NCBI RefSeq assembly: GCF_036320965.1
Contig: NC_092264.1
Location: forward strand, 16,601,775 to 16,665,774
DNA length: 64,000 nucleotides
Source of the DNA: Panulirus ornatus
Taxonomy: Eukaryota > Arthropoda > Malacostraca > Decapoda > Palinuridae
Direction of reading: 5' to 3'
Shown here: positions 60,587 through 64,000 of the stretch, in pieces
How positions within the stretch are numbered: position 1 is the first letter of the stretch
How the letters are laid out: each line of letters starts with the position of its first letter
Made by a program: the position numbers and the translations under genes
The notes under the pieces: model-generated
What the model saw: the letters and a program-made list of their open reading frames with translations, nothing else
What the model was told of the DNA's origin: nothing
Databases searched by the model: none

Positions 60587-61195
60587 GTAAGATTGCCACT
60601 AGAGAGTCCTGTGTGGGGAGGGTGGGTCTTGATGGTGGTGTTGGCCTGAGGCTTTGTGGGTGAGGACGGTAGTGGAGATGGTGGTGGTGATGGTGGTGGA
60701 GGTGTTGGCGGCAGGGACACGGGGCCACACCCTGCCGCTGCAAAGGCGGAGCCACACCAGCTGCTCTAGGGAGGGGCTTCCGGCACAGCTGGGCACTTCA
60801 TTGAGTCTTCCGCTGTAAGGGTCTTCTCCTCCCTCACCTCCACCTCCACCTCCCCACGACCAGTCACTCAACCCCTCCTCCCTCCCTCGCCTCCCTAACC
60901 CCCGGGTCATCACCTGCCTGCTGACTGGCTCACCTCGTCCTGACAGTGTCCCGGAACGACCAGCTGCACGAGCAATTGTTTCACTGTTGAGGAATGTACT
61001 CTACGGACGTTTCACTGTTACGGAATATCCTTTACGTAAGTTTCACTGTTAGGTTCTATCACCAACGTAATTTTGGTGTTACGGAATCCCCTGTTTGAAA
61101 CCTCCTCCGCATAGTTTTGCAACATCATCATCATCATCTACAACTCCATCAATTCGTATCCCTTAACTTGGTTAATTTTCTTTAGTTATTTTTTT
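60587..61195. other. unassigned; local (GGT)n and C-rich patches
   Basis: gatggtggtggtgatggtgg at about 60680-60700, C-rich 60830-60905, and (ATC)n at 61125-61138. No exon supported. Confidence 0.4.
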
Positions 61196-61198
61196 ATG

Positions 61199-61256
61199 TA
61201 AGCTTAGACGACACGGGCAACTGAGGCCATAACCAAGACCATCCCATTAACGCTAT
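61199..61256 (-). repeat. repeat C module
   Basis: Minus strand reads gcgttaatgggatggtcttg, then ggcctcagttgcccgtgtcg, ending in an acataaaaaaa run. Confidence 0.75.
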
Positions 61257-61274
61257 ATATGTATATATATTTTT

Positions 61275-61306
61275 TTTTTGCCGCTGTCTCCCGCGTTTGC
61301 GAGGTA

Positions 61307-61310
<4 letters not shown>
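61275..61310 (+). repeat. repeat A core
   Basis: gccgctgtctcccgcgtttg followed by cgaggtagcgc, only the core, set between repeat C and (AT)n. Confidence 0.75.

Positions 61311-61390
<80 letters not shown>
61311..61390. repeat. (AT)n microsatellite
   Basis: 80 bp of AT between repeat A core and SINE tail. Confidence 0.97.
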
Positions 61391-61560
61391 TGCGGCCTAA
61401 GCCAGGTACCCATTCCATCGACCAATTTCTTAACGTGAATAAACAGCTGGGTGGACTGTGGACCGACTGCCACAACCAAGATTCGAACCCATGAGGGCGA
61501 CGGTGGGCTGGTAGCCCTTGAATGCGTCATGGTCAGGAACGCTAACCGCTACACCACGGG
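61391..61560 (-). mobile_element. tRNA-derived SINE, copy 3 (best preserved)
   Basis: Minus strand begins ccgtggtgtagcggttagcg, which contains a near-consensus A box. The B box gggttcgaatcttgg lies at about 61478-61490. Then come tccacagtccacccagctgt and gggtacctggcttaggccgc, then (TA)n. The A/B spacing and tRNA-like 5' end support pol III origin. Confidence 0.85.
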
Positions 61561-61911
61561 AATTGCTCTACATAGATATTTCCCACCTGGTGATGTCTTG
61601 TGGGTGTTGCAGGGTTGCCTCCTACTGCCTTGCCCACAATGTTCTTTCAAAAGTCCTCATCTCCGTTTTCTGTTTTATTATACCCATTTCTTGTTCTCTC
61701 TTACCTTCAAATGCTAGTTGGCTGTAGCGTAACCTGTATCTCCCCTACGCTACATCTCGAAGCTACATATATGCTTCCTGACGTCTCGTATGAACCCACA
61801 TCTCTCTTTTCGAGCCTTCCCTCTCTAACTAAAGTTCAAGGTAACTATCCCATGTTCTAATTCAAAGACCGTGGACATTACAGAACCTTCCATAACTGAT
61901 CTATATTATGG
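61561..61911. other. no feature seen
   Basis: Nothing supported. Confidence 0.4.
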
Positions 61912-61983
61912 CTATGGAACTCCATTTCCCACTTTATGGAACTCCATTTCCCACTTTATGGAACTCCATTTCCCACTTTATGC
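61912..61983. repeat. three-copy tandem repeat, 23-bp unit
   Basis: tatggaactccatttcccac repeated three times almost perfectly. Confidence 0.95.
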
Positions 61984-62464
61984 CATGAAAGACATCGCTT
62001 TATTGTCTGTAGTTCCCATGACTCTCTTCTTGACCAGTCTCGTGTCCTTTGTCCTCATGTAGCACGTAAACCAACTTAGGCTGAAGATCATGACCTCTTT
62101 TTCCAATCGATGTTTGACACTTAATATTTCTCAACTTCAAGTATATGGTACGATGTTCGCTGTGGGTAGAGGTTATACCTTAAGGGATATGGTTAGATGG
62201 TATATCGGTAACTTGCTCTGTGGCAGCGCGTTCCGCTACCGGGGCAGCGTGGCCACTCCCGCACCTGCTGGTGTCCAGTGTGTGAGGAGGTGATGACAGT
62301 GTGTGACGGGAGGGTTGGTGAGGGGAGGTATAGGGTCTGCAGCCAGACGCCTTCCTCCCACCACAACAGGTGGTGGTGACTGTGGCGGGTCTCCCGCCGG
62401 TGTCGCCCCTGTGCCATAGTGAAGTACTTGCCTACACACTCAAGTGGACTTCGATATTTTAAGG
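61984..62464. other. no gene seen
   Basis: GC-rich patch 62215-62410. No exon supported. Confidence 0.35.
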
Positions 62465-62725
62465 ACGGGTCGATCCTTGAGCACGACGGTACGCGTCTTG
62501 AGCAGGACGGTACGAGACTTGAGCACGACGGTACGAGACTTGAGTACAACGGTACGAGACTTGAGTACAACGGTACGAGTCTTCAGCACGACGGGACGAG
62601 ACTTGAGCACGACGGTACGAGACTTGAGCACGACGGTACGAGACTTGAGTACAACGGTACGAGTCTTCAGCACGACGGGACGAGACTTGAGCACGACTAT
62701 AAGATCCTTGAGCACGACAGTTCAT
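62465..62725. repeat. minisatellite, 21-bp unit
   Basis: About 12 copies of gagacttgagcacgacggta, with a higher-order pattern (cttcagcacgacgggacg recurs every 63 bp). Both strands stay open because the unit is a multiple of three. Confidence 0.95.
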
Positions 62726-62929
62726 CCTTTCAGCCATCCAGGTGGGAAATGCACTGCACTGAACATGAAGCTGGAGCACCACACCGGCAAGACAAGGTCC
62801 CGGAACTCCACCCAGCGGGGGCGATAATTCCGGGTTGATAGACGGCGTCTGCTCTGCATCATCCCGCAAGGGCGACACTTTACCCTGTCACTCCTGGCCA
62901 ACGGTAGTGGTCCTGTCAACACCTCCCGG

Positions 62930-63290
62930 GGCCCACCGCAGACACCAGGGCCCACCGCAGACACCGGGCCACACCACAGACACCAGGGCCACACCACAGA
63001 CACCGGGCCACACCGCAGACACCAGGGCCCACCGCAGACACCGGGCCACACCACAGACACCAGGGCCCACCACAGACACCAGGCCACACCACAGACACCA
63101 GGCCACACCACAGACACCAGGGCACACCACAGACACCAGGCAACACCACAGACACCAGGCCACACCAGAGACACCAGGCCACACCACAGACACCAGGCCA
63201 CACCACAGACACCAAGCCACACCACAGACACCAGGCCACACCACAGACACCAGGCCACACCACAGACACCAGGCCACACCACAGACCACA
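62930..63290. repeat. minisatellite, 19-20 bp unit
   Basis: About 18 copies of ccacaccacagacaccagg. Confidence 0.95.
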
Positions 63291-63382
63291 GCCTCTTGCC
63301 TCCCTCACCCACCATACTGCAGGAGTCCCATTTGGCTCCCAGTGGTACTTCTTATTTGGGGGAGACCCACCTCTTCACTACC

Positions 63383-63525
63383 CTGGGACCACTCCCCTTC
63401 ACCTGCACCCGTTCCATGGGGGTTCAGGACCCTGGGACCACTCCCCTTCACCTGCACCCGTCCCACGGGGGGTTCAGGACCCTGGGACCACTCCCCTTCA
63501 CCTGCATCCGTCACACAGGGGATCT
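63383..63525. repeat. three-copy tandem repeat, about 49-50 bp
   Basis: ctgggaccactccccttcac starts at 63383, 63432 and 63482. Confidence 0.94.
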
Positions 63526-63534
63526 GTACCGACC

Positions 63535-63800
63535 TTCAGTGACGATATACCTCAAAGATCTTTCTCTACCATCTGTGACGATATACCTCAAAGATCTTTA
63601 CCATCTGCGACGATATACCTCAAAGATCTTTCTCTATCGTCTGTGACGATATGCCTCAAAGATCTTTACCATCTGTGACGATATACCTCAAAGATCTCTC
63701 TCGTCATTGACGATATACCTCAAAGATCTTTCTCTATCGTCTGTAACGATATACCTCAAAGATCTTTATCATCTGTGACGATATACCTCAAAGATCTTCC
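63535..63800. repeat. minisatellite, alternating 36/32-bp units
   Basis: About eight copies of gacgatatacctcaaagatc. Long and short units alternate by presence or absence of a tctc segment. Confidence 0.94.
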
Positions 63801-63880
63801 TCCTTTCAAAACCCCGGCAGTACCATATTTCTTGATCCCAAGCTACATTTACTCCAACTCCTCGTGTTTACTCCAGAAAA

Positions 63881-63899
63881 GTGTGTGTGTGTGTGTGTG

Positions 63900-63938
<39 letters not shown>
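63881..63938. repeat. (GT)n microsatellite
   Basis: 58 bp of GT with one C. Confidence 0.97.
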
Positions 63939-63939
<1 letters not shown>

Positions 63940-64000
63940 GGTGATGAAGACCATGTGCTGCCTCACACACTACGTCATCACACAACCACCAACGTACTTC

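Noticed and set aside
61478..61490. tRNA gene suggested by TTCGAA phrases (also near 10785, 20990, 22385, 23285, 59044)
   Set aside because: Anticodon and acceptor stems do not form, and the surrounding bodies match SINE copies or lack an A box.
62722..63542. Frames of 130-235 codons on both strands near the right end
   Set aside because: They are readings through a 19-20 bp minisatellite in several frames (for example repeated H-T-T-D-T-R or C-G-L-V-S-V-V-W), with no codon bias or domain.

Overview
This window is eukaryotic and reads like intergenic or intronic DNA from an arthropod, most likely a decapod crustacean. That placement rests on very dense dinucleotide microsatellites, many minisatellites, and several interspersed repeats that resemble ones I recall from decapod genomes: an RTE-type LINE tail, a LINE whose RT carries a PQG-x-LLSP-type motif, and a short module built around cccgcgttagcgaggtagcg. 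No complete gene is visible. There is no prokaryotic operon structure, no credible rRNA or tRNA gene and no CRISPR array.

Only three or four stretches look like exons. The best is on the minus strand at 8680-8830. It encodes a six-cysteine EGF-like domain that ends at a strong splice donor, and the exon end plus donor is repeated downstream about ten times with a 41-bp period. Two other minus-strand segments (11202-11481 and 29513-29667) have G/C-ending codon use and plausible splice acceptors but no family I recognise. A 153-bp plus-strand segment (37361-37513) lies between an acceptor and a consensus donor.

The rest is repeat-derived. Coding remnants of non-LTR retrotransposons lie at 13960-14830 (CR1-like RT), 39585-40960 (RT, C-terminus and 3' UTR), 10269-10530, 45657-45930 and 46460-46640. 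RTE C-termini lie at 34085-34430 (minus) and 35700-36062 (plus). A gag-like fragment is at 43319-43606. Short modules recur and are named here as follows. Repeat A has the cccgcgttagcgaggtagcg core. Repeat B has the acgaaagtgcacttggga core and ends in ctcataggaatata. Repeat C has the gggcattcagttgccc type core. A tRNA-derived SINE family has three copies, all on the minus strand. D and E are two-copy repeats.

These modules meet at microsatellites again and again. Repeat B runs into (TA)n at four loci. The three SINE copies end in (GA)n, (CA)n and (TA)n respectively. About 30 minisatellites have units from 15 to 68 bp. Those whose unit is a multiple of three (15, 21, 30, 36, 60 bp) produce long open frames on both strands and account for many of the apparent ORFs.

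Stretches between listed repeats longer than about 300 bp are described explicitly. Most contain nothing I can support.
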